A stretch of 64,000 nt of DNA from an uncultured Lachnospiraceae bacterium (GCA_937965795.1 CALCMD010000038.1:1-64000); one strand, 5' to 3'; numbered from the stretch's first letter, positions 36,495 to 45,435 are shown. Notes: generated by a model not told the origin, from the letters alone. Translations and numbers: made by a program.

Positions 36495-38295
36495 GGTATT
36501 TTCTCCAGAAATCCAGGCTGGTCATTTCACGGTAATGATCATGGTAAGACTGCTTCGCAGCCTCATACTCCTTATCCATCCGGCGCATGATACGGAACAG
36601 ATTCTTATAACACTGTATCATCCGTTTCAGGCTCCGCTTTGTGGACGTGGAATTTCCCGCCGCATCCGTCATGATGACCTCGGAAAGACGGAACATCTTA
36701 TAAATATTGTTGTACGGGGGGACGACCGGCACTTTTCCTTTTTTCGACGGAAGAATATAGCCGTTGATAAACAAAAGGTGAACCAGCTTCTTCCATACCG
36801 GTATAAAGTCCGATTTATCCGGTGTGATCAGTTTGTCCCAGTCATAATCCTCTTCTGTAATCCCTTTATATCCAAGATAGGCTTCCTTTGGCTTCGTCTT
36901 ATAATTCAGGCTGCCGACCTCTGCATGAAGCGCCACCGGCTCCTGTTTCATAAACCAGCCGGCGCCCTTCAAAAAGTCCTCCATCCCCCGGATATTCATA
37001 TCCACGTACTGATAACGGTATTTCGCAATGTTCGAGCTGGCCCATTTCATAAGCATGACTTTCATCTGCTTTGCCCCATAGTCCGGATAGTGAATGGCGT
37101 TTACGATACAGTGATTTCGGATATCGTAATATTCCATCGTGCCGGAGACTTTATTTTCAAATGCTTCATGCCATACGCCCACACCATTCAGATAGATAAA
37201 GCCTTTTCCTGTCCGCAGGCCGTATTCCACATCATCTCTGTGAATAAACAGCGGCAGCGGAAGATTCCCCTTATCGATCACAGAGAGAGGAATACAGCAG
37301 TACCACCAGCCCGCATATTCCACTTTCTCCGTCTCTTCTTCATTTAAAAGCAATACTTTTCGATCTCTTAAGTCTACCTTATGCTTGAGCGCTTCAATCT
37401 TCCCCTCATTCCACTGAGCCCCTTCTTCATATTGGAGATATGGTTTGTTTAACTGGAGAATCGATCCTGCCAGTGTAAAATCTTTGTATTCTTCCTTCAG
37501 AAATGACAGAAACAGAAACGTCGTCTCCAGACTTGCCGGCTCAATCATGGCGTCGTCATCCATCAGAAGCACGTGGCTGATGTCGCGCTCCTTCGCCCGG
37601 CTCATCGCTTCGATGATTCCGCGGGTGAAGCCGCCCACGCCGCCTGCATTTTTATTCGGTGTAATCTTCACAAAATCTCCATCTGCCACGGAAGAATCGA
37701 GCGTCTTTGCGTTATCGGAAATGTGTACATACAGATGGCGGTACAGAGGAGACCTGGGGTTTTCAAGAATCTGCCGTTTCAAAAGCTCCAGATTCCGGTA
37801 AACATACTGCTCTCTCTTAAACGTACAGATCGCCGCCATGATATTTACTTTCAGATCAGAGGGCATCAGGTTTTCACAAAAGTAATGGCCTCCAAAGATC
37901 ACACTGTCCTCTGCCAGTGACAGACAGCGGAACGAAAAAATTCCTTCCGGACGGTTCTCGCCAAAATCAAACCTTGCCTCCATCCTTTCCGAAGCAAAAA
38001 TTTCCCGGCTCTCCAGAATCTCTTCTTTTACTTCTCCGTCCTGCAAATACTGATAAACCATTTCCACCGAGAAGCTCCCCTGAAATTCCAGGGAAAGCTG
38101 TACTCTGCTTACAACGGTATATTTTCCCCATTTTCCCGTAGAAAAGCCATTAAAATAAGTATCAAATCCAACGCTGCCGTTCAGCCCGCATTTCAGGCTT
38201 CCGTCTTCTCCTACGGTTATCTTTTCATCTCTGCGGTAATACAATTCTTCTGCTGCTTCCATCCCGGAAGGCAATAAGATCCTTTTTAAATCCAT
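36484..38295 (-). CDS. GlfT2-like galactofuranosyltransferase
   Basis: This 603-residue protein has an N-terminal beta-rich domain (about 1-145), a GT-A domain and a helical C terminus. This is the order found in mycobacterial GlfT2 (about 637 residues). Motifs are AAICTFKREQYVYRNL, the metal-binding LMDDDAMIEP (DDD at 246-248), HRDDVEYG (352-359) and GVWHEAFENK (His at 376). GlfT2 polymerises galactofuranose from UDP-Galf. The adjacent glf gene supplies the donor and the ABC exporter genes follow immediately on the other side. The exact linkage pattern cannot be deduced. Confidence 0.9.
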   Translation of the reverse strand: MDLKRILLPSGMEAAEELYYRRDEKITVGEDGSLKCGLNGSVGFDTYFNGFSTGKWGKYTVVSRVQLSLEFQGSFSVEMVYQYLQDGEVKEEILESREIFASERMEARFDFGENRPEGIFSFRCLSLAEDSVIFGGHYFCENLMPSDLKVNIMAAICTFKREQYVYRNLELLKRQILENPRSPLYRHLYVHISDNAKTLDSSVADGDFVKITPNKNAGGVGGFTRGIIEAMSRAKERDISHVLLMDDDAMIEPASLETTFLFLSFLKEEYKDFTLAGSILQLNKPYLQYEEGAQWNEGKIEALKHKVDLRDRKVLLLNEEETEKVEYAGWWYCCIPLSVIDKGNLPLPLFIHRDDVEYGLRTGKGFIYLNGVGVWHEAFENKVSGTMEYYDIRNHCIVNAIHYPDYGAKQMKVMLMKWASSNIAKYRYQYVDMNIRGMEDFLKGAGWFMKQEPVALHAEVGSLNYKTKPKEAYLGYKGITEEDYDWDKLITPDKSDFIPVWKKLVHLLFINGYILPSKKGKVPVVPPYNNIYKMFRLSEVIMTDAAGNSTSTKRSLKRMIQCYKNLFRIMRRMDKEYEAAKQSYHDHYREMTSLDFWRKYLEL

Positions 38296-38316
38296 ATTAT
38301 CTCCTGTCTTTTCCCT

Positions 38317-39069
38317 TTATGGTGTTTTATTCTCCAAATCCTGATAAGCGTCGCAAACTGCCTGGGCCTCTCCGCTCATCACGGCAACTCCTTTGTCCAG
38401 CCACAATGCGTGGTCACAAAGACTCCTCACCTGTTCCAGATTATGAGACACGAAAAGCAGCGTGGTTCCTCCGGACAGCATCTCCTGCATTCGGTTCTGG
38501 CATTTCTTCCGGAACAGAAAATCCCCGACAGCAAGTACCTCGTCTACAATCAGAATCTCCGGCTTTACCATCGTCGCCACAGCAAATCCAAGTCTTGCCT
38601 TCATACCGGAAGAATAATTCTTGATCGGCGAATCCAGAAACTCACGAATCCCCGCAAATTCCACAATTTCCTCAAAATGCTCTTTCATGAATTTTTCGGA
38701 ATGTCCCAGCACCGCTCCATTCATATAGATATTTTCACGGGCCGTCAGATTAGGGTCAAAACCCGCTCCCAGCTCAATCAGAGGCGCAATTCCTCCCTTT
38801 ACGGTGATTGTTCCCTTATAAGGCTTCATGATACCGCTGATTGCTTTCAAAAGCGTGGATTTTCCGGAACCATTCGTTCCGATCAGTCCCCACGCCTCCC
38901 CTTTCTTCACTTTCAGGGAAACGTCCTTTACCGCAAGGAACTCCTGAAACAAAAGCTGGCGTTTGAGCAGATGAATCACATATTCTTTCAGATTATCTAC
39001 TCCCTGTGTCGCCTTATTAAAACGTATCGTCACATGATCCACATCTATGATGTACTCATTCTCTTTCAT
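38317..39069 (-). CDS. Polysaccharide ABC exporter ATP-binding protein (Wzt/TagH type)
   Basis: This 250-residue ATPase has Walker A GTNGSGKSTLL, the signature YSSGMKARLGFAVA and Walker B ILIVDEVLAVGD. It belongs to the Wzt/TagH/RfbE group. It lacks the C-terminal carbohydrate-binding domain of the larger Wzt proteins, so export need not depend on a terminal cap recognised by that domain. The start is taken at 39069, where GGAGG lies 11 bases upstream; an ATG at 39078 stands only 2 bases from that site. It pairs with the permease gene 38 bases upstream. Confidence 0.93.
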   Translation of the reverse strand: MKENEYIIDVDHVTIRFNKATQGVDNLKEYVIHLLKRQLLFQEFLAVKDVSLKVKKGEAWGLIGTNGSGKSTLLKAISGIMKPYKGTITVKGGIAPLIELGAGFDPNLTARENIYMNGAVLGHSEKFMKEHFEEIVEFAGIREFLDSPIKNYSSGMKARLGFAVATMVKPEILIVDEVLAVGDFLFRKKCQNRMQEMLSGGTTLLFVSHNLEQVRSLCDHALWLDKGVAVMSGEAQAVCDAYQDLENKTP

Positions 39070-39106
39070 ACTTTTCATTTCCTCCAAATGCCTGCTCTCA
39101 CCATAC

Positions 39107-39901
39107 TTAAATGTAGAGAATAAATTTATCCTGGCTCTTCTTAAAGACAACGACTCCAATGACAAACGCCACGATTGCGATCAGCCAGCCGCCCCAAAAG
39201 ATACGCGGTCCCGGAAAACGGCCATCGCACACCATATCACGGAACTGGGCCACATAATAATACATCGGATTAAACCCTTTAATAAAAAACTGCAATTCCT
39301 TCGTAAGCGACGCGATCGGATAAAAGATCGGCGTCAGATACATCCATGCAGTCGTCATCGCTTTATAAATGTGCTGTACATCCCGGAAAAACACATTCAA
39401 AGACGCCAGCAAAAATCCCAGCCCGCAGCAGAACACATAGAGCTGAATCATAACAAGAGGCGTACACAGAAGATACGGCGTCACCTTTGCTCTTGTGAAA
39501 ACCATAACGATAATCAGAGCCCCCAGGGAAAATACGAAATCCACCAGTGAGCTTGTCACCTTCGCCAGCGTGAAGATATATTTTGGTACGTAGCATTTCT
39601 TCAAAAGCGCTCCGTTTCCAATGATCGAACGCATGGCTGCGTTCGTAGAACTTGTCATAAACTCAAACATGGTACGTCCTGCGATCAGATATACCGGATA
39701 ATTTTCAATCCCTTTTCCCCTGTTAAACATACTGGAAAATACCAGTGTCATAATCACCATGATCAGCAGAGGATTCAAAATACTCCACACATATCCCAGG
39801 ACGCTTCTGCGGTATTTCAGCTTTACATCCCTCTTTACAAGCTGCTTCAGCAGATCCTTATACTGTAAAAACACGTGAAATCTTTCCTGCCAGATACTCA
39901 T
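39107..39901 (-). CDS. Polysaccharide ABC exporter permease (Wzm/TagG type)
   Basis: This 264-residue ABC-2 permease has six membrane helices. The N-terminal cytoplasmic stretch has LKQLVKRDVKLKYRRSVLGY, followed by WSILNPLLIMVIMTLVFS. This is the standard form of TagG, Wzm and RfbA, which carry completed lipid-linked polymers across the membrane. It overlaps the upstream GT2 gene by 4 bases. Its neighbours point to a galactofuranose polymer as cargo. Confidence 0.94.
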   Translation of the reverse strand: MSIWQERFHVFLQYKDLLKQLVKRDVKLKYRRSVLGYVWSILNPLLIMVIMTLVFSSMFNRGKGIENYPVYLIAGRTMFEFMTSSTNAAMRSIIGNGALLKKCYVPKYIFTLAKVTSSLVDFVFSLGALIIVMVFTRAKVTPYLLCTPLVMIQLYVFCCGLGFLLASLNVFFRDVQHIYKAMTTAWMYLTPIFYPIASLTKELQFFIKGFNPMYYYVAQFRDMVCDGRFPGPRIFWGGWLIAIVAFVIGVVVFKKSQDKFILYI

Positions 39902-40905
39902 TTTTTCAACCCTTCCTTTATCTTAAATAACAGTCTGGCCGCCAAATACGCCCTGTAATCTGTTCTGCGCAAAAGCAGCACCGCCCGGTTTCGAACCGCA
40001 TCGTATATTTTCGGATACTTTGTAAAAAGATTTCCGTCAAACCGGCGCATCTCTCCCGGAATTCCTTTGTCATAAGGAAAACTCAGAAAAATCTTAAACC
40101 TGCTGGCCACCATCCTTGCAATGGTATTCTCCAGATAGACCATCACATAGCCTGGCGCATTCTTTGTTTCCTGCTCCTCATAAAACGCAAACAGACGATT
40201 CAGTACCCTGTCATAATTTTCCTGATTCTTCTGCATACGTTTCATATTCATGCTTTGTCCCGGAAGCCCAATGCGGTACATATAGACAAACGCATCAATG
40301 CAGGTGACTGTCCGGATGAACGGCACCGGAAACAGCACATACTCCATATCCACATAAAAACAATGCTCGTCCAGCGGTGGAATCCTGCCCTTTAGCAATT
40401 CTGTCCGCATGGTTATTCCGTGCATTTTCATAAATATCTTATCACTAATCTCGGAAAAGCGATACTCTTTTCCGTAAATAACTCCTGGAAACGGCTCTGA
40501 AAACTCCGCTTTTCTGCTGCCGTCTTTATCCTTTACCCAGTAATAGTTGGAAAGTACCACATCTGAATCCGATGTTTTCAGGCAGTCCAGCAGACGCACA
40601 AAAGCGTCTCTCTCCACCCAGTCATCCCCGTCCACAACTTTAAAATATTTTCCCAAAGCCTCCGAAAGCCCCCGGTTAATGGTGGAGCCATGCCCCCCGT
40701 TTTCCTTTTTTATCATGCGGAAGGTCTGCGGATAACGCCTCACATAAGCTTCGGCAAGCTCCCCGGAACGGTCCTGTGAGCCGTCATTGACGATCAGAAC
40801 CTCCAGTTCTTCTAAAATCTCCGGAATCACAAAAGAATCCAGACAGGTATTGATATAATTTTCAATGTTATAAGTGGGAATCACCACCGTCAATATTTTA
40901 TTCAT
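39898..40905 (-). CDS. GT2 family glycosyltransferase
   Basis: This 335-residue GT-A protein shows LTVVIPTYNIENYINTCLDS, IVNDGSQDRSG, GGHGSTINRG and the metal-binding VDGDDWVERD. The C-terminal half is alpha-helical and basic, without membrane helices. The DGDDW form is common in capsule GT2 enzymes from gut Firmicutes. It is encoded between two other GT2 genes and the exporter, overlapping both neighbours (8 and 4 bases). It probably builds the linker or the backbone of the exported glycan. Confidence 0.84.
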   Translation of the reverse strand: MNKILTVVIPTYNIENYINTCLDSFVIPEILEELEVLIVNDGSQDRSGELAEAYVRRYPQTFRMIKKENGGHGSTINRGLSEALGKYFKVVDGDDWVERDAFVRLLDCLKTSDSDVVLSNYYWVKDKDGSRKAEFSEPFPGVIYGKEYRFSEISDKIFMKMHGITMRTELLKGRIPPLDEHCFYVDMEYVLFPVPFIRTVTCIDAFVYMYRIGLPGQSMNMKRMQKNQENYDRVLNRLFAFYEEQETKNAPGYVMVYLENTIARMVASRFKIFLSFPYDKGIPGEMRRFDGNLFTKYPKIYDAVRNRAVLLLRRTDYRAYLAARLLFKIKEGLKK

Positions 40906-42031
40906 GGCTTCTCTTTAACCGAAGGATGCCTTCCTTTATGGCGCATGGAAGAAACATCACTGCCTTTCCGACTTTATAAGAAGTGGAATTTTCCACATTC
41001 TTCAGTTCCCTCTGTAAACGCTCGATCTCCCAATCTTTCTCGATCCCCACCCGGTAAATTCTTTCCTCGTACACATAGGCATGACGGTCTTTGATCAAAA
41101 TCTTTACCAGCTCCCACTCCTCAGGCGTGAAGATTTCCGGCTCCAGCTCGCCATTTTTATCCGCCTCTATAAATTCTTTTTGAAAGCGTTCCATGTATAT
41201 GTCTTTAAATTCCTCTCCCACCCGGTAGAAAGAAGCAATATAATTGTGATAGCGTTTGAAATTATAAATGCCCAGATAGCGCTCTTTAAACACAGGGTGC
41301 GCATTCAGAAAATCCCTGATAAACGCATATTCGTCATTCATACAGAATACTTTTTCCCTGCTGTGAACCGAAGAACCCGGATTATCCCGGCGGTTCCTGT
41401 AATAAGGCTTATCCACAAAATAAATTCGTTTCGCATAACAGAAGGTCTGAAACCAAAACCCATTGTCCTGAAAGGACGCCCCCGGCGTTTCATTGTGGCG
41501 GATCTGATGCTCTTTTAGAAAGCTTGCTTTATAAATGCCGCTCCAGGTGTTCATAAGCGCCTTAAACATATCCAGCTCGTCCTTCGGGTCGATCACCCTT
41601 TTGTACAGGTCATCCCGTGAAGTCAGGCGGTTATACTGAAATACCCGCTTCCCATCCGCTCCTGTGACAAACCGCAGAAAATCCGCTTTTACAATTTCCA
41701 GATTTTTTTCTTTTGCCACCTTATAAAGCTTTTCGTACATGTCCGGCTTTACATAATCGTCCGGCTCGACAATCCCCACATACTCCCCCGTACAGGCGTC
41801 CAGCCCCCGGTTCATCGCTTTCCCATAACCCCCGTTCGGCCCGTCCAGTATCTTCACCCGGCCGTCCTTTGAAGCATATCTTTTTAAGATTTCCAGGGAA
41901 TGATCCGTAGAACCGTCATTGACACAGACAAACTCCATATCTGACAGCGTCTGGGCCTCCAGGCTGTCCATACATTCCTCCAGGTACTGTTCCACATTAT
42001 AAATGGGTACGATCACTGATACCTTTGCCAT
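40898..42031 (-). CDS. GT2 family glycosyltransferase
   Basis: This 377-residue protein has VSVIVPIYNVEQYLEECMDS, VCVNDGSTDHS, GYGKAMNRGLDA and the metal-binding VEPDDYVKPD. A long helical C-terminal region ends in a basic segment (NSTSYKVGKAVMFLP). Similar closing segments are seen in the GT2 proteins at 42049 and 46444, which suggests a shared membrane- or partner-contact tail. AAAGGAGGATGAA before the ATG makes a strong start. Confidence 0.85.
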   Translation of the reverse strand: MAKVSVIVPIYNVEQYLEECMDSLEAQTLSDMEFVCVNDGSTDHSLEILKRYASKDGRVKILDGPNGGYGKAMNRGLDACTGEYVGIVEPDDYVKPDMYEKLYKVAKEKNLEIVKADFLRFVTGADGKRVFQYNRLTSRDDLYKRVIDPKDELDMFKALMNTWSGIYKASFLKEHQIRHNETPGASFQDNGFWFQTFCYAKRIYFVDKPYYRNRRDNPGSSVHSREKVFCMNDEYAFIRDFLNAHPVFKERYLGIYNFKRYHNYIASFYRVGEEFKDIYMERFQKEFIEADKNGELEPEIFTPEEWELVKILIKDRHAYVYEERIYRVGIEKDWEIERLQRELKNVENSTSYKVGKAVMFLPCAIKEGILRLKRSHE

Positions 42032-42048
42032 TTCATCCTCCTTTGGAG

Positions 42049-43191
42049 TCAGGCTTTTTGCCCTTTTATCACTCTTTTTATCTTTCCCGGTACTGCCGTG
42101 ATTACTCTTCCTGCCCGGAAAGTCGGGGAAGCTTTCACTGCGCGAATCTCATGTTCCAGCCCTCTGATCCGTTCCTGCTTTTCTTTCACTTCCTCTGTCA
42201 GCCTGCGCTTTTCACCCAGAAGATATTCTGTGCAGGACGTCTTTTTCATCTGCGCCAGCCTGTCATACAGCTCTGGCTGTGCATAAAAGTCCCTCGTATG
42301 GGACAGAAATCCAAAATCCTCGTCACACGTTCCGCAGATCAGGTCATAAACCTTCTCATACGCCGCTCCCTCGATGGTATCCAGATTCCAGAAACAGAAA
42401 TGGAGCGCCCAGTTGACAAATCCTTTCTCCAGCTCCCCATAGCTTCCCATGCAGACAAGCTCGTTTCTCAGGGCGGTACACGCCGCATAGAAACAATTCC
42501 AGGACTTCTCTCTCGTCGCCGACAGAGACCCCCTGACGTGAATCCTGTGGTGTACCAGCAGCTCGTTAATCACGCAGATTCTTTCGGCCTTTGCCAGAGA
42601 AGAAAATACAAAATATAAGTCATTGGAGGTTCGCAGCTCCTGAAACCGAAGCTTCTCCTTCTCTGCAAACTCCCTGCTGTACAGTTTGTCCCACGCCCAG
42701 CCTACTGCAAAGGTAAAAATACGATCCGGCATGTCTCTCCAGCAAAAAGGATTTCTTCCTGGAAGCTGCTTTTCTTTGATGGAATAATCCATCGGCAGAT
42801 ACGTATCCAGCGTATCGTCATACCGGTTCCCCCGGAATATCGTAACATCTGCCTGCGTCTCTTTCGCGCGCAGATATGCCCGCTCCAGCATTTCCGGTTC
42901 ATAAAAATCATCCGAATCCAGAAAAGACAGGTACTCTCCCTTCGCCAGCTCCATGCCTCTGTTCCTTGCAAAAGCAGCGCCTGTGTTTTCCTGTTCAAGC
43001 ACCCTCACTCTTTCGTCCTTTTGCTCATATTCCCGCAGAATCCCCAGGCTGCCGTCGGTCGAACCGTCATCAATGCAGATCACTTCGATTTCCCGCAGGG
43101 TCTGTCCCAGAATATCATCCATACATTTTTTCAGATACCGCTCCACATTATAGACGGGCAGTATCACGGATACCTTTCTTTTCTTCGACAT
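42049..43191 (-). CDS. GT2 family glycosyltransferase, first gene of the main operon
   Basis: This 380-residue protein has VSVILPVYNVERYLKKCMDD, VICIDDGSTDGS, GAAFARNRGM and the metal-binding LDSDDFYEPE. A helical C terminus with a predicted coiled coil (about 310-350) and a basic tail follows. It is a paralogue of the protein at 46444; both carry FCWRDMP at about 155-165 and the same C-terminal plan. The ATG at 43191 is chosen because AGGAG lies 6 bases upstream. It is the first gene after the promoter at 43218-43247. Confidence 0.86.
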   Translation of the reverse strand: MSKKRKVSVILPVYNVERYLKKCMDDILGQTLREIEVICIDDGSTDGSLGILREYEQKDERVRVLEQENTGAAFARNRGMELAKGEYLSFLDSDDFYEPEMLERAYLRAKETQADVTIFRGNRYDDTLDTYLPMDYSIKEKQLPGRNPFCWRDMPDRIFTFAVGWAWDKLYSREFAEKEKLRFQELRTSNDLYFVFSSLAKAERICVINELLVHHRIHVRGSLSATREKSWNCFYAACTALRNELVCMGSYGELEKGFVNWALHFCFWNLDTIEGAAYEKVYDLICGTCDEDFGFLSHTRDFYAQPELYDRLAQMKKTSCTEYLLGEKRRLTEEVKEKQERIRGLEHEIRAVKASPTFRAGRVITAVPGKIKRVIKGQKA

Positions 43192-43217
43192 CGCATACTC
43201 CTTCACTTTATCCTAAG

Positions 43218-43247
43218 ATTTTACCATAAAGCTAAAGTATATGTCAA
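43218..43247 (-). promoter_or_regulatory. Promoter of the leftward polysaccharide operon
   Basis: On the minus strand, a perfect TTGACA (43242-43247) and TAAAAT (43218-43223) are separated by 18 bases, giving a leader of about 20 bases before the first GT2 gene. It stands back to back with the ugd promoter, so the two could compete or share control. Confidence 0.75.
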
Positions 43248-43251
43248 ACAC

Positions 43252-43280
43252 TTGTCGGAAATCCTGTAATGTGCTATACT
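43252..43280 (+). promoter_or_regulatory. Promoter of ugd
   Basis: TTGTCG (43252-43257) and TATACT (43275-43280) are separated by 17 bases, about 88 bases before the ugd start codon. The -35 boxes of this promoter and the leftward one are only 4 bases apart. Confidence 0.7.
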
Positions 43281-43297
43281 TTACCCAGCTCATTCCC

Positions 43298-43327
43298 GCA
43301 GGCAGTAAGTCGCGATGATGTGCCTGC
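43298..43327 (+). other. Hairpin in the ugd leader
   Basis: GCAGGCA (43298-43304) pairs with TGCCTGC (43321-43327) around a 16-base loop in the untranslated leader of ugd. No T run follows, so it is not a terminator. It may affect RNA stability or be incidental. Confidence 0.4.
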
Positions 43328-43368
43328 AAGGATAATAAGAAAATATTTTATGTACGAGGTGCAAATTT

Positions 43369-44670
43369 ATGAATATTGTAGTAGCTGGAACCGGTTATGT
43401 CGGCCTTGTCACCGGAGTCGCTCTCGCAAATGCCGGACATTCTGTCACCTGTGTGGACGTAGACCAGGCAAAGGTGAATACCATGCGTCAGGGAATCTCC
43501 CCGATCTATGAGCCAGGACTGGACGAGCTGATGCGGAAAAACATGGACAGGCTTACCTTCACGACGGATTATGCGTCTGCCTACCGCACGGCTGAGGTCA
43601 TTTTTATCGGCGTGGGAACACCGGAAAAAAAAGATGGTTCCGCTAATCTTTCCTACGTTTTCCAGGTCGCTCACCAGATCGCAGAAAACATTGAAAATGA
43701 TTGTATCGTGGTAGTGAAATCCACCGTTCCGATTGGAACAAATGACAAAATTGAAAAACTGATTCAGGAAAACCTGAAGCATCCGGTGTGGGTCGAGGTC
43801 GCTTCCAACCCGGAGTTTCTCTCGCAGGGAACCGCCGTGCCGGATACGCTTCATGCCGCCCGCATCGTCATCGGAGCGGAGTCTGACCGGGCGAAGGAAA
43901 CCTTACAGAAGGTCTATGAGAACTTTCATCAGCCTTTTGTGCTGACGAACCGCCGGAGCGCAGAGATGATTAAATATGCCTCGAATGATTTTCTGGCGCT
44001 GAAGATTTCCTATATTAATGAAATTGCGAACTTCTGCGAAATCGTGGGCGCCAATATTGAGGATGTGGCAAAGGGCATGGGCTACGATCCCCGTATCGGA
44101 AACCGTTTTCTCCATGCAGGCATCGGCTACGGAGGCTCCTGTTTTCCGAAAGACACGAAGGCGCTGCACTGGATGTCTAATTACTATGAACGTGAATTAA
44201 AAACGATCAAGGCCGCCATCGAAATCAACGACAGCCAGAAGCTTAAGCTGATCAAGAAATCCAAACAGTATTATGAATCTCTGGAAGGACTGACGATCGC
44301 CGTACTTGGCCTGACCTTCAAACCGAACACCGATGACCTGCGGGAAGCGCCGTCCCTGGTGAACATCCCGATCATGCTGGACGACGGCGCCACGGTAAAA
44401 GCATGGGATCCGGTCGGCGTGAAGAATTATAAAAAAATCTATCCAGACGAGATTCAGTACTGCGATACGCTCGAAGAAGCTCTGAGAGACGCCGATATCT
44501 GCTTTATCTTTACCGAATGGCAGGACATCAAAGACTTAAAGCCGGAAGATTTTAAGAAATGGATGAAGAAAGCGATCGTGCTGGATGGCAGAAACTGTTA
44601 CGAACCAGAATCTTTCCTCGGAAGCAGGGTCATATATAATTCCATCGGCCGGGCCGTTATTGAAGAATAA
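43369..44670 (+). CDS. ugd: UDP-glucose 6-dehydrogenase
   Basis: This 433-residue dehydrogenase has MNIVVAGTGYVGLVTGVALA at the NAD site, STVPIGTNDKI, VASNPEFLSQGTA and the catalytic GYGGSCFPKDTKAL with Cys 258. LGLTFKPNTDDLREAPS lies in the C-terminal domain. GGSCFPKD is the Ugd/TuaD form, unlike the GGHCIPLD form of the WbpA-type enzyme at 16336. It makes UDP-glucuronate for the glycan. It is the only plus-strand gene of the polysaccharide region. Its former terminator is split by the IS3 element that begins 26 bases after the stop codon. Confidence 0.95.
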   Translation: MNIVVAGTGYVGLVTGVALANAGHSVTCVDVDQAKVNTMRQGISPIYEPGLDELMRKNMDRLTFTTDYASAYRTAEVIFIGVGTPEKKDGSANLSYVFQVAHQIAENIENDCIVVVKSTVPIGTNDKIEKLIQENLKHPVWVEVASNPEFLSQGTAVPDTLHAARIVIGAESDRAKETLQKVYENFHQPFVLTNRRSAEMIKYASNDFLALKISYINEIANFCEIVGANIEDVAKGMGYDPRIGNRFLHAGIGYGGSCFPKDTKALHWMSNYYERELKTIKAAIEINDSQKLKLIKKSKQYYESLEGLTIAVLGLTFKPNTDDLREAPSLVNIPIMLDDGATVKAWDPVGVKNYKKIYPDEIQYCDTLEEALRDADICFIFTEWQDIKDLKPEDFKKWMKKAIVLDGRNCYEPESFLGSRVIYNSIGRAVIEE

Positions 44671-44763
44671 TGTAAGAAATGCCCTGTAACTTTTTCTGAT
44701 ATGCTCCCTTTTAGGTAGACAGTTGAAAAAATAAAACTGTTTATCTGGAAGGGGGCATTTTCT

Positions 44764-45435
44764 ATGGGTAAGATTTCTCCGGAAGAAAAAATACAATGGG
44801 TGGAGAAAATCATTCAGAATAAAGAATCAATCCATTCAGTTGCATCAAAATTAGGAATTCACCATACGACTGTTGATAAATGGGTTAGGAACTATAAGTC
44901 GCTTGGTCAGGAGGTGTTTTTTAGAAAAGGCTGGACAAAAAGAACTTCAGCCGAAAAGGAGGCAGCCATTTTAGATTACCTTTCTGGCAAAGGTTCTCTC
45001 AGAGATATTTGTGATAAACACAAAATTACAGATACTCATCAGCTCAGAAAGTGGATTATGAAGTATAATGGTCATGAAGAACTTAAAGATTCGGGAACAG
45101 GAGGTACACCGATCATGACCAAAGGCAGAAAAACTACTTTTGATGAACGTGTTGAAATCGTTCAGTATTGTATTAACCATAATCATAATTATGCTGAAAC
45201 AGCAGAAAAATTCAGTATTTCATACCAGCAGGCCAGAAACTACACTGTTAAATACGAAGAAAAAGGTGTTGAAGGTCTTCGGGACAGACGCGGAAAAAGA
45301 AAATCTCAGGATGAAATGAACGAATTAGAAAAACTTCGTGCAGAAGTAAAAATTCTGCGTGCGGAAAAAGAACGTGCAGAAATGGAGATTTCTTTCTTAA
45401 AAAAATTAGAAGAAATCGAGAGGAGGCGAAGCTGA
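44764..45435 (+). CDS. IS3-family transposase OrfA (DNA-binding part)
   Basis: This 223-residue protein has two helix-turn-helix domains of the IS150/InsJ type: one at about 5-55 (IHSVASKLGIHHTTVDKWVR) and one at about 125-180 (NYAETAEKFSISYQQARNYT). A leucine-zipper-like coiled coil at about 185-220 (ELEKLRAEVKILRAEKERAE) probably pairs subunits. It recognises the IS ends. The ATG follows a GGAAGGGGG purine run. Its last codons contain the A7 slip site and an AGGAGG sequence that lead into orfB. Confidence 0.9.
   Translation: MGKISPEEKIQWVEKIIQNKESIHSVASKLGIHHTTVDKWVRNYKSLGQEVFFRKGWTKRTSAEKEAAILDYLSGKGSLRDICDKHKITDTHQLRKWIMKYNGHEELKDSGTGGTPIMTKGRKTTFDERVEIVQYCINHNHNYAETAEKFSISYQQARNYTVKYEEKGVEGLRDRRGKRKSQDEMNELEKLRAEVKILRAEKERAEMEISFLKKLEEIERRRS
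45399..45405 (+). promoter_or_regulatory. Likely -1 ribosomal frameshift site between orfA and orfB
   Basis: Seven A residues lie in the phase A-AAA-AAA of the orfA frame, the form used by IS3-family elements for -1 frameshifting. The orfB frame (phase -1) is open from before this point to 46337, so a slip here yields an OrfAB fusion of DNA-binding and catalytic domains. AGGAGG at 45421-45426 could instead let ribosomes start orfB on their own. Confidence 0.65.
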
